A DNA stretch of 64,000 nucleotides from assembly GCA_018238545.1 (NCBI GenBank), contig JABCTC010000003.1, positions 1 through 64,000 of the forward strand, written 5' to 3'. The DNA is from Candidatus Heimdallarchaeota archaeon. GTDB lineage: Archaea; Asgardarchaeota; Heimdallarchaeia; Heimdallarchaeales; Heimdallarchaeaceae. The notes under the pieces were generated by a model, which worked only from the letters and a program-made list of their open reading frames with translations, made no database searches and was not told the origin of the DNA. Made by a program: the position numbers and the translations under genes. Positions 27,766-36,103 of the stretch are shown piece by piece (position 1 is the stretch's first letter; every line of letters begins with the position of its first letter).

Positions 27766-28695
27766 TCATTCTATATTTAGCATATCTTTTCCTTTTGATT
27801 CTTCTACGTCCTTTTCCTCTTCCTTCTCTCTCTGATTCATAGCATTTTTTACATATGTTAAATCTGCTAGAAATGCTTTCAGAGGGATAATCAACAATCC
27901 TAAGAAGTATATTAGAGCTGCTATAAAAGAAAAGATTGTTATTCCTATTGCAGGGTTAATATCGAAAAAGATATCCAATATAAGTAATGGAGAAAATGCT
28001 AAACCTATTGCAGAGAAAAGTAGCGTTCCTAAACCATAGTTCAATAAAATTGTGCTTATCTTTACAGGTCTCTTAATCTGAAATATCTTGTATAACCAGC
28101 TAGAACTGACATAATAGATTCCAAAAAATGGTGCAGACAATATGAGCGCTCCACCCAATATTCCAGTGATAAGAGGAGGTATTAGTAATTCAAAAAATGC
28201 TAGCCCGATACTGAATATTACTGTGCCTATTGTTATTAATGCTAATGCATATCCAAAAGACTCCAAAGCAGGACTCACAATGTTTGATAATGGTATAGGA
28301 CCACTGAAATAACCAAATGGACGAACTTTATCATAACCATATTTAGTTACAGGAGGTTCATATACTGGACCTTCAGTAATAACTTGTTTTCTTTGTACTA
28401 CTGGTGGGGCATACATCCTACTTTGATCTATTGGTGGCCAAATTACTAATTGAGGCTGTTTCCCAGGAGTTGCTCCTTGTGAAGGAGATTCCCGTTTGAC
28501 ATTGATGGGAGATTCAACTTTAACATCCTTGATATCTTCACCACAAGAACCACAAAACACATCTTCAACTTTGTTATGATCTTTGCATGCTGGACAAATT
28601 TTAAGTGGAATGCCGCAGTACTTGCAGAATTTAGATTCCTCTTTGATGTTTTTAAAACATGCAGGGCATTTAGATGTAACAGTCATTCTATTCAA
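27766..28695 (-). CDS. Double zinc-ribbon membrane protein
   Basis: A 309-residue protein with two N-terminal zinc ribbons (CPACFKNIKEESKFCKYCG and CPACKDHNKVEDVFCGSCG), a Pro/Gln-rich linker (~65-120) and four to five transmembrane helices, then a charged C-terminus (EKEEEKDVEESK). The ribbons should face the cytoplasm and may bind protein or nucleic acid. It starts 50 bp after the FtsZ-like gene on the same strand and may be the third gene of that unit (membrane protein - tubulin-like protein - zinc-ribbon membrane protein). I do not recognise a specific family. Confidence 0.8.
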   Translation of the reverse strand: MNRMTVTSKCPACFKNIKEESKFCKYCGIPLKICPACKDHNKVEDVFCGSCGEDIKDVKVESPINVKRESPSQGATPGKQPQLVIWPPIDQSRMYAPPVVQRKQVITEGPVYEPPVTKYGYDKVRPFGYFSGPIPLSNIVSPALESFGYALALITIGTVIFSIGLAFFELLIPPLITGILGGALILSAPFFGIYYVSSSWLYKIFQIKRPVKISTILLNYGLGTLLFSAIGLAFSPLLILDIFFDINPAIGITIFSFIAALIYFLGLLIIPLKAFLADLTYVKNAMNQREKEEEKDVEESKGKDMLNIE

Positions 28696-28744
28696 AGGAT
28701 GGAGTAAGAAAAATAAAAGGGTTGTGAATCAGTTATTTTTTGAT

Positions 28745-29887
28745 TCAACTTGACAAACTTATAAAGGATTTTCGCAATTTTTCTTCTGTTTCAATAATCT
28801 CCTTTCTACTATCTCTGCCCTTTTCAAGAACTTCCCAAAACCTATCGACATAATCTGGATGAATGCCTGTCAAAACTCCTCTAATGGTGAGATAGGGTTC
28901 ATCAATTGAATTTAGAGCAATCCTGACATCTCCTCTTTCAAACTTCTTGACTATCTTTCTGGTTTCGAAGGTAGATTGGTAAGTTGAAGGCGTTGATATT
29001 GTTAGATATCCTTTTTTTGCTCTGGTTACATCAGCTGTTAAACTTGAATTTCCATCTAATTCATTGAAGAATAAATCTGAAAATCTTACATTTTGAGCTT
29101 GTTCAAGAGTTTCAAATTCCTTATCCAAGGAGACGATAACTCCTAATCCATTTGCTTCTTTAGTGAATGCTAAAAAGAAATCATTCAAACCTGCATTATA
29201 ATCTTCATGATCACTTTCTTGCAAAGCTGCGAGAACAGTTGTGGTCATAGTCACGGCTAACAATTCATTACTTTGTTCTAGAACAACCATTGCTTCTTCT
29301 TCTTCTTCAAAGAATGAAAGAAGTTTCTCATTATCAAATAGTAATATAGGACTTTGAGGTCCCTTAAAATCAAATCCTAGAAAATGTAGTGCTTTTGCTG
29401 CATTATACTGAACTAAGGAGGACTCACCTTTTTCCGGAACGATAAAAATAATTGTTGGAGGGTCTCCTGTTATATCTGCTAGGATTTTGCTTGCTAACAT
29501 CGAACCCGCGCTACCTGTTCCTCCACCACTACCCACAATAAGATGTAGTGCTAAATTTTCTTCATCTCTTCGATCGTCTCTTTTGTAAAAAACTACTTTC
29601 TCAAGCTTATCTCTGAAGTCCATTTCTCTGGTCTTGAGTTTTTCATAAACCGAAGCCAAGTCACTATTTGAAGAAGTTTTATCTCTGTTAAACCACCAAT
29701 GTTCTTCGTAGTTTCTCATTTTTGTTTTGAAATTGTCTGATTGATTAATTGCAAGAGATTTTACTGTGATTCTACTCTCCTTCAAGTGATGAATTATTCT
29801 ATCTCCAATTCTGCAACCAGCATTTCCTATTCCTATAACAGCAATAGAAATTTTCTTTTTGAATAGTTTCCGTTTTAACCAAGACAT
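28745..29887 (-). CDS. Tubulin/FtsZ-superfamily GTPase, divergent
   Basis: A 380-residue protein with clear tubulin/FtsZ nucleotide motifs: a first loop GIGNAGCRIG (19-28), corresponding to the FtsZ GxGGxG loop, and the tubulin signature GSGGGTGSAG (119-128). LFDNEKLL matches the FtsZ NdkLL segment. The T7 catalytic loop (NxDxxD in FtsZ) is not clearly conserved; the nearest sequence is GLNDFFLAF. It can therefore probably bind GTP but polymerisation-dependent hydrolysis is uncertain. It starts 2 bp after a multi-pass membrane protein gene, implying a membrane-linked filament or regulator rather than canonical FtsZ1/FtsZ2. The basic N-terminus (KRKLFKKK) is unusual. Confidence 0.82.
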   Translation of the reverse strand: MSWLKRKLFKKKISIAVIGIGNAGCRIGDRIIHHLKESRITVKSLAINQSDNFKTKMRNYEEHWWFNRDKTSSNSDLASVYEKLKTREMDFRDKLEKVVFYKRDDRRDEENLALHLIVGSGGGTGSAGSMLASKILADITGDPPTIIFIVPEKGESSLVQYNAAKALHFLGFDFKGPQSPILLFDNEKLLSFFEEEEEAMVVLEQSNELLAVTMTTTVLAALQESDHEDYNAGLNDFFLAFTKEANGLGVIVSLDKEFETLEQAQNVRFSDLFFNELDGNSSLTADVTRAKKGYLTISTPSTYQSTFETRKIVKKFERGDVRIALNSIDEPYLTIRGVLTGIHPDYVDRFWEVLEKGRDSRKEIIETEEKLRKSFISLSS

Positions 29888-29889
29888 TA

Positions 29890-31251
29890 TTAAACATCTC
29901 CTGCAACTGTGGTAAAGATTCTTCTCATATTGAGTACCCAGATAATTATAGCCATAGAACTTTTTAGCAATTTACCGGTTGAAATTGGCACAGTTCTCAT
30001 GTTAGAAATATAGTTTCTTAACTGGAACATAGTCACGTTTTCTTGTTTTGCATCTTCAGCGTAATTTAATTCAAATTCTACAACATTTGCAAATATATAA
30101 TTGTCTAATTCGATCAAAGCTTTCGTCTTAAATTTCACCATTTTAACTCTGAAGCTGTTTAGAGGAAGATAAACCATCAAAAACATAACAGCTGCAAGAA
30201 GAACTGATATGATAATAACCATAACTGTCCAAGGGCTATCTGCACCTATGAAATTTAAAATCGGGAAGCCTAAACTGGGCATTTCACTAGCAAAACCATA
30301 AATCAGCAAGTTAATTGTTCCCATAGCCATCGCTATGGTAGTTATAAGTGCGGAAAGTAAGCCTGCAACAGGAATGTTTTCTAATTGTCTTATAGATCTT
30401 CCAGGTGTATCTCCCAAAGCCCAAATTATATCATAATTTTCTCTGTTTAGAAGGGTTCCATATTCATCAAGGTAAGTTGTCAATCTTTCTTTTAGCGTTT
30501 TTAGGATTTTGGAGTAAATTTGTGTATTAAGTACAAGGTAATAGGTTGCTAGATAGAAAATATAGAACATCATTGGGCTTACAATGCATGAGATTATACC
30601 AAAAGCATTAGCAACAGAGAGATTTGCTCCCGTAGTTTTAGGGATTGTTACTAATAACATTGGCAGGTTTAAACCTATTCCTGATAGAAGAGATAAAATG
30701 ATTATAATGGGATTCTTAGGTAAGTACCTATCATAATATTTTGCATAATACTCTCGCACTGGTTTTTCTATCCATTCTACACGTTTTTCTAGTGTTAAAC
30801 CTAAATATCCATCGTGTGTGTACTTCAAATAGAATAAGGAAAATAGCACTCCTCCTAGTAAAGGTATGAGCACAGAAACAGATAAATCTACCATGATTCT
30901 GCTGAGATTAAGTGGGTTTGCAAGCTCCTGGAATGGAACAATAACCATTATAATTGTTGGTATAAATAGTAATACAACATAAAACCACAATTTAATGTAA
31001 TTCCACCACTTCAAAGCTAAAATGGAATTAAGCTTAACTTTGAAGAGCGCAATTGGAACTAAGTAAAAATAGCGAAAAGGATTCTCTAGAGCTTTCAAAT
31101 AGCGAGGATTCTCTACCATCGCAGCTGTTCTAGGATACTTCTTATAGTGCTTAATAATTAAATCTTCAAATTCGAAAGAAGGTACCTCAACATCGTTTGG
31201 TTTTATCACTTTTGCTTTTACTGAAATAGATTTAGAAGTACTAGTTTCCAT
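29890..31251 (-). CDS. Multi-pass membrane protein coupled to the FtsZ-like gene
   Basis: A 453-residue membrane protein I do not recognise. After a ~60-residue cytoplasmic N-terminus there are about eight to nine hydrophobic segments, with a sizeable loop (~235-275, KTLKERLTTYLDEYGTLL) and a soluble C-terminal stretch (~370-420). The stop is 2 bp from the start of the tubulin-like gene, so the two are almost certainly cotranscribed and probably cooperate, the membrane protein as anchor or receptor. The promoter region abuts the TnpB pseudo-element beginning near 31322. Confidence 0.75.
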   Translation of the reverse strand: METSTSKSISVKAKVIKPNDVEVPSFEFEDLIIKHYKKYPRTAAMVENPRYLKALENPFRYFYLVPIALFKVKLNSILALKWWNYIKLWFYVVLLFIPTIIMVIVPFQELANPLNLSRIMVDLSVSVLIPLLGGVLFSLFYLKYTHDGYLGLTLEKRVEWIEKPVREYYAKYYDRYLPKNPIIIILSLLSGIGLNLPMLLVTIPKTTGANLSVANAFGIISCIVSPMMFYIFYLATYYLVLNTQIYSKILKTLKERLTTYLDEYGTLLNRENYDIIWALGDTPGRSIRQLENIPVAGLLSALITTIAMAMGTINLLIYGFASEMPSLGFPILNFIGADSPWTVMVIIISVLLAAVMFLMVYLPLNSFRVKMVKFKTKALIELDNYIFANVVEFELNYAEDAKQENVTMFQLRNYISNMRTVPISTGKLLKSSMAIIIWVLNMRRIFTTVAGDV

Positions 31252-31321
31252 GACATTTCCTTATATCGTGAGCTTACTTTTAACAATTTCGCATGAGTAA
31301 ATTATTTCATCTCTCTCATTT

Positions 31322-33056
31322 ATGTTAGCTTTTTATAGGAAATTCTAATACAAATACTGATTCCAAAATGACGAGTGGGGTGAAAACGACTGTTAGAGTG
31401 AAAATTAAAGCAGAAGGACTCACAACACGGAAAAGAACACGACTAAAACAGATTACGGGAAGAGATACTAGAATAATTAAACAGTACCTCAAAGTAATCT
31501 ATCACAATGAAGAGAAACTAGTGAACAAGAAAAGAGAAAAGAAGATAAATAAATTAAAACTCAACCACCTCACTCTTACAACAAGTAAGAAGAATAAACA
31601 ATTTAACCGGCTGAGTGTTAGACACGATTTAAAAAAGAACTTTCTTCGTTGCTCCCAGAATGAACTACAAGAATGTAGAGAAAATGCCGTAGCAATATAC
31701 CACAGCCAGCGAGTGAAAAATACCTTACCTGCTAAAGAAACACATGCTAAAAGATTCCTCGCACGCAACTAGCACATAATAAAAGGTTTGTAATTGCTTT
31801 TTCCCCTTCAAACACTATTGCTCGATGGTGGGTAGGGATTAGAGACTCTTTAGATACAAAGAAGAATAACACTCGCAATCACGAGAAATTATGGTTACCT
31901 CTTGCTTGTTCACCCTATCACGAGTATAAACTCCACCGGGGGAAAATACAGGCTCTCGAAGTGCTTTACTCTCCCAAGAAAAAGGAATGGTGGGTACATT
32001 TCAATCTGCTTCATGTTCCAGATAAGTACTCTTCTTCTCGTCCTCCAGCTGTGCTGGGGATAGATTTAGGAATCAATAAACGTGCGGTAAGTGCACTCCT
32101 TACACCAAAAGAAACAATCAACCGACATGAGATCAGTTTTTGGTCTGATAAGACACGAAAAAAACTACTAAAGGAAAAAGAAAGAAAAATAGCAGAACTA
32201 CAGAAACTTCTAGCTAAATCTAGTTTGACTTTTGGAAAAAGAAAAGAATTTCTTTACCAACTTAAGTCACTTAGAAAAAGATAAAGAACGGAACATAAGC
32301 TAACCGACCACACATATGTCAATAAAATCGTCAAGTACATTCTCTCATTAGGAAAGAGGTACGACCTCTTTGTGGTAGTAGGTTTTCCAATTCATATCCG
32401 CAAAAGTCATTATCGCGGTAATCTCCGCCCCTATTCTCGTAAAAGTGTCCACAAATGGAATTACAGGAGAATGACAGAATTGCTCAAATTCAAGCTTTTT
32501 CTGCATGGCTGGGAAGAGTACAGAATCCTAGCTATTGGTGAATCGTGGACCTCTTCTACCTGTTCTCGTTGTGGCTCCTATCACACTATCCGTCCTAACC
32601 AACCTACATTCATCTGCAATATTTGTGGGTATCAACTTAATGCTGACTTGAATGGAGCGAAGAATATAGCTAAAAGACTGATCAAGTATGTTCTACAACC
32701 AAAATATAACTCTATTAAAGATCAAGTTAGTGGAAAGTTTTTTCCTCTCAGTTCTTTTCGTGTCTTCCCTGTCCTAAGCCAATGGCTACAGACAAAGCAG
32801 AGTCATCTGCTTACTCCTGGAGCTGGAGTGAGTACCTAAGGTACTCAATAACATTGTCTCCAGTAATGAGTCCCGGGGAGGAGATGAACCCGCTCACCTT
32901 CACTAACCCCGTGTGTTGAAGGTGTAATCCTAGATCTTGAAGCTACCTTACGCTACTGCTTACTGCTATGCTACCTTAATACGTTCTTGGTTGGGAAGAG
33001 TCCTCAAAATTATTTTCCGCTACCCTTAATTGTGGAAAGTAGGAAAAATAACTCAT
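31322..33056 (+). mobile_element. TnpB-only IS element, inactivated copy
   Basis: Boundaries come from comparing this copy with the inverted copy at 60084-61825: both begin ATGTTAGCTTTTTATAGG and end ...AAAATAACTCAT, and flanking bases diverge at once. The ~235 bases after the gene contain conserved GC-rich palindromic sequence (right end and probable guide RNA). No tnpA. The element lies between the membrane-protein/tubulin-like operon and pyruvate kinase. Confidence 0.8.
31368..32839 (+). pseudogene. tnpB: Broken tnpB
   Basis: This is a disrupted tnpB closely similar to the intact gene at 60301-61779. There is one frameshift near 31750, apparently one base lost from an A run, moving the frame from HAKR to PRTQ. 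There is also one nonsense change, CAA to TAA, at 32282-32284 (LRKRQ becomes LRKR-stop). Everything downstream stays in one frame to 32839 and retains the CSRCG...CNICG zinc ribbon and NADLNGAKNIA. The protein is therefore dead, though the right-end sequence may still be mobilised in trans or transcribed. Confidence 0.9.
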
Positions 33057-33075
33057 AGTTACAAAACAAATTTAT

Positions 33076-34515
33076 GTGAATACATGCTTACTAAACTTGA
33101 TTCAGTTGAAATATTCGAAAATAGTTTGTACGATTGGACCTTCTTCTAGTGATGAATCAACTCTCAAAAAGATGATTAACGCAGGCATGGATGTAGCTCG
33201 GTTGAACTTCTCTCATGGGACTCACCAATCACATGAAGAAGTGTTCAAAAGAATAAGAAATATCGATTCTCGCATTGCTATAGCGATTGATATTAGCGGG
33301 CCAAAGATAAGACTTGGTAAACTAGAACAAAGTTATGTTTTAGAAAGGGATCAACAGGTTATACTTACTACTGACGATGTAGTGGGAACTAAAGATTTAC
33401 TCCCTGTTAATTATCCTTCTTTGATAAAGGAAGTCCAACAAGATTCTTTTGTTTATATTAATGATGGATTTGTAAAACTCAAGGTTATTCAGAAAGAGAA
33501 CAATAATCTAATTTGTAAGATTATTTATGGCGGTTACGTCTCATCTAGAAAGGGTGTTAACGTTCCAGAATCTAATCTTTCGATGAGAGTTCCTACAGAG
33601 AAAGATATAACTGATATCAAAAAAGCATGCGAACTGGGTGCAGATTATCTGTTTATATCCTTTGTTAGAAGTTCTACTGATCTTGTTAAAGTAAGAGAAA
33701 TTATCAATAATTGCTCCGATAGAACTATTGGATTAGTTTCAAAGATTGAGCACAAAGACGCAGTAGATAACATTAAGGAAATTGTAACTGCAAGTGATGG
33801 TATAATGGTTGCTAGGGGCGACTTAGGCGTTGAAGTAGGTGCAGCTAAAGTTCCTGTCCTTCAGAAGGAAATAATTAGGCTTTCTGTGAATATGGCCAAA
33901 CCTGTAATTGTTGCAACACAGATGCTTGAATCTATGACTAAAGAGTCTTTACCTACACGAGCTGAGGCAAGTGATGTAGCTCATGCCGTATTTGATGGAG
34001 CTGATGCACTGATGTTATCTGGAGAAACAGCTAAAGGGCATCATCCTGTTACGGTTGTTAAAACTATGTCAGAGATTATTCATGAGGCAGAAAACAATCT
34101 TTCCTTCAACACTTCCTTTATTTCTGAATCAAATCTTCCTAAAGGAGGCGAAATAGGTCAAGCAGCAGTTAAACTTGGTCAAAAATTAGCTGTGGAAGCT
34201 TTAGTTGCTATTACTCAAACAGGATACTCGGCAAGAATGATATCAAGAAACAGAGTCCCCCTACCTATTTATGCTGTTACTCCAGACGAATCAACAATGA
34301 GAAGGACCAATTTATTATGGGCAGTAAAATCTCTCTATCATCCTTATGATGGTGACTTTAATCAGATGATATCGAGTACAATAAAAAAACTCCACACTGA
34401 AAAATTCATTCATCTTAACAATGATGTAATAGTTGTTGCTGGTTCAGTAGTTGGACTTCCTGGAAGGATTAATACCATACAAGTTCTCAATGTTAAAGAA
34501 ACTATTGAGAGTTAA
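33076..34515 (+). CDS. pyk: Pyruvate kinase
   Basis: Pyruvate kinase makes pyruvate and ATP from phosphoenolpyruvate and ADP. The N-terminal KIVCTIGPSS, ARLNFSHG, DISGPKIRLG, the catalytic lysine segment VSKIEHKDAVDN, MVARGDLGVE and MLSGETAKG are all intact; the C-terminal allosteric domain is complete at 479 residues. The start is uncertain: the longest frame begins at GTG 33076, while TTG codons at 33097 and 33106 sit nearer the conserved KIVCTIGP. The right end of the TnpB element stops only ~20 bp upstream, so the native promoter has probably been displaced. Confidence 0.95.
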   Translation: MNTCLLNLIQLKYSKIVCTIGPSSSDESTLKKMINAGMDVARLNFSHGTHQSHEEVFKRIRNIDSRIAIAIDISGPKIRLGKLEQSYVLERDQQVILTTDDVVGTKDLLPVNYPSLIKEVQQDSFVYINDGFVKLKVIQKENNNLICKIIYGGYVSSRKGVNVPESNLSMRVPTEKDITDIKKACELGADYLFISFVRSSTDLVKVREIINNCSDRTIGLVSKIEHKDAVDNIKEIVTASDGIMVARGDLGVEVGAAKVPVLQKEIIRLSVNMAKPVIVATQMLESMTKESLPTRAEASDVAHAVFDGADALMLSGETAKGHHPVTVVKTMSEIIHEAENNLSFNTSFISESNLPKGGEIGQAAVKLGQKLAVEALVAITQTGYSARMISRNRVPLPIYAVTPDESTMRRTNLLWAVKSLYHPYDGDFNQMISSTIKKLHTEKFIHLNNDVIVVAGSVVGLPGRINTIQVLNVKETIES

Positions 34516-34597
34516 ACTAACTCTCACCTATTTTTCTTTTTACAATAAATTAGAAAACTCTTAAAAGGAAGAATGAATCTCAGTAATTGAAGTAGAG

Positions 34598-35872
34598 ATG
34601 ACAAAGATAAGCTCAATATTTGGAAAGAAAAAACGAAAAGAAAAGGAAGAACAGCCAAGTTTTTTCAATGGACTATACAAATTTAATCATCAAAATATAG
34701 TTAAGAACAGTCAAACCTCTGAAGAGATCTTGCTTGGCAGTGAAAAATCCGATACTTTGTTTTTAGAAACTACTACAAAATTTTCTTCGTTCGGATATGT
34801 TTTTGCTGGAAAAACAGGGATCAATATACTTTCTCAAATGAAGACACGCATAAGAGAAAACTTCCCCCCAGCACTAATTGTATCTACTTTAAATGAATTC
34901 GATAGAATTGGTGAAAAATTTCCATTTATTGAAGTTCCAAATATATCCTTAGAGGATCAAACATTCTTTCAGGGTAATCAGTGGTATCTTACAAACAAGG
35001 ACAGAGTTGAGGATAGATTAGCTCGTTTACACAAAGAAGTTTCAATTGTATTTATCTTTGTAGAAAATAATGCTTTCTTATTAGGCTTGCTTACACCCAT
35101 ACTCAAATTCTTAGAAACTACTGATGTTCAACCCGTTGTGGTTCTAAACTTACCCAATGATGAAAGTGCACTAAATGAAACTGTCAGTGCTCTTACCTTC
35201 ATTTATAATCTCATGAATAAGGAAGAATCAACAAACATTCCTTTCATCCTCTTCGATGAAAATATACTTGTGAAAGCCAATCCAACAATGAATTTGGGTG
35301 AGTTATTAACAAGATTTACTGATCGAGTAGCTAATATATTCTGTGATATAATGCTTGGTTCGTTAACTACATCAACTTTCTATCAAACAGATTTAAGCAA
35401 TTTTATTAGAATATTTGAAAATGTGAGAGGACCTTGTAAACTGGTTTCCGTTGATATTTATGATAATAAACCAAATATATCAAGTCTTCTTGAACAGAAA
35501 CAGCTCTATGGGTCAAGTTTTTCAGTGAAAAAAGATGCAACTAGAGGATTTATGATAATTCAACCAAGTAACAAAGGCCTTAGTACTAAGGAGTACAGAA
35601 ATTTTAGAGATATTTACTCCAATTTTGATGTAAACATCTCAATTCTTGAAAAGCGAAATAATGGTTCAATAATTAGAGGTATTTTTACTTATAATGAGTT
35701 ACCAAAATCATTATTAGAGCTGTATGAAAACCTCTCTGAAATCTATATTGAAATTCTAGATGATCAAAATAACGTTAGTGAATATTTTGATTTAATAAAT
35801 CTTGAAGATTTAATGAATATACAACGATACAGAATCAATGTTAGAGTTAAAGAAGAAAAAGTAAAAGAATAG
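34598..35872 (+). CDS. Degenerate tubulin/FtsZ-like protein (putative)
   Basis: A 424-residue protein with no close family I recognise, but the strand/loop order follows the tubulin/FtsZ fold: GYVFAGKTGINILSQM at the first nucleotide loop, VSIVFIFVENNAFLLGLL where FtsZ has VFITAGMGGGTGTG, VVVLNLPNDES where FtsZ has VVTLPF..E, then IPFILFDENILV matching the NdkLL segment and LGELLTRFTDRVANIF matching the AF..AD helix. The GGGTGSG phosphate loop is replaced by ENNAFLLG, so GTP binding is probably lost. The basic N-terminus (KKKRKEKEE) echoes the tubulin-like protein at 28745. The fold assignment is my inference and needs a structure model. Confidence 0.5.
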   Translation: MTKISSIFGKKKRKEKEEQPSFFNGLYKFNHQNIVKNSQTSEEILLGSEKSDTLFLETTTKFSSFGYVFAGKTGINILSQMKTRIRENFPPALIVSTLNEFDRIGEKFPFIEVPNISLEDQTFFQGNQWYLTNKDRVEDRLARLHKEVSIVFIFVENNAFLLGLLTPILKFLETTDVQPVVVLNLPNDESALNETVSALTFIYNLMNKEESTNIPFILFDENILVKANPTMNLGELLTRFTDRVANIFCDIMLGSLTTSTFYQTDLSNFIRIFENVRGPCKLVSVDIYDNKPNISSLLEQKQLYGSSFSVKKDATRGFMIIQPSNKGLSTKEYRNFRDIYSNFDVNISILEKRNNGSIIRGIFTYNELPKSLLELYENLSEIYIEILDDQNNVSEYFDLINLEDLMNIQRYRINVRVKEEKVKE

Positions 35873-36046
35873 GAGTAAACTTTTTCTTATTTCTATTCAT
35901 TATTTCATGCTATTTAAAATATCTAAATTAACGTCTTATCCTTTCTTTTTACCAAATTCTTGGTATATGTAGAGCGAAAGGTATATAATAGTTCAAAATT
36001 GTTTTTTACAAAATTAAATCTCGCTGATGAATGTTTCAGTCATTAC

Positions 36047-36060
36047 CTTTAAATATATAT
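36047..36060 (+). promoter_or_regulatory. Probable TATA box
   Basis: The run CTTTAAATATATAT, preceded by a purine-poor stretch, is a strong archaeal TATA-type element lying ~45 bp before the ATG of the CD36-like gene. This would give a short leader of about 15-20 nt. Called from sequence only. Confidence 0.5.
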
Positions 36061-36103
36061 TAGCGAGACGAAACGATAAATAATCATTAATGAGGATACT
36101 AGA

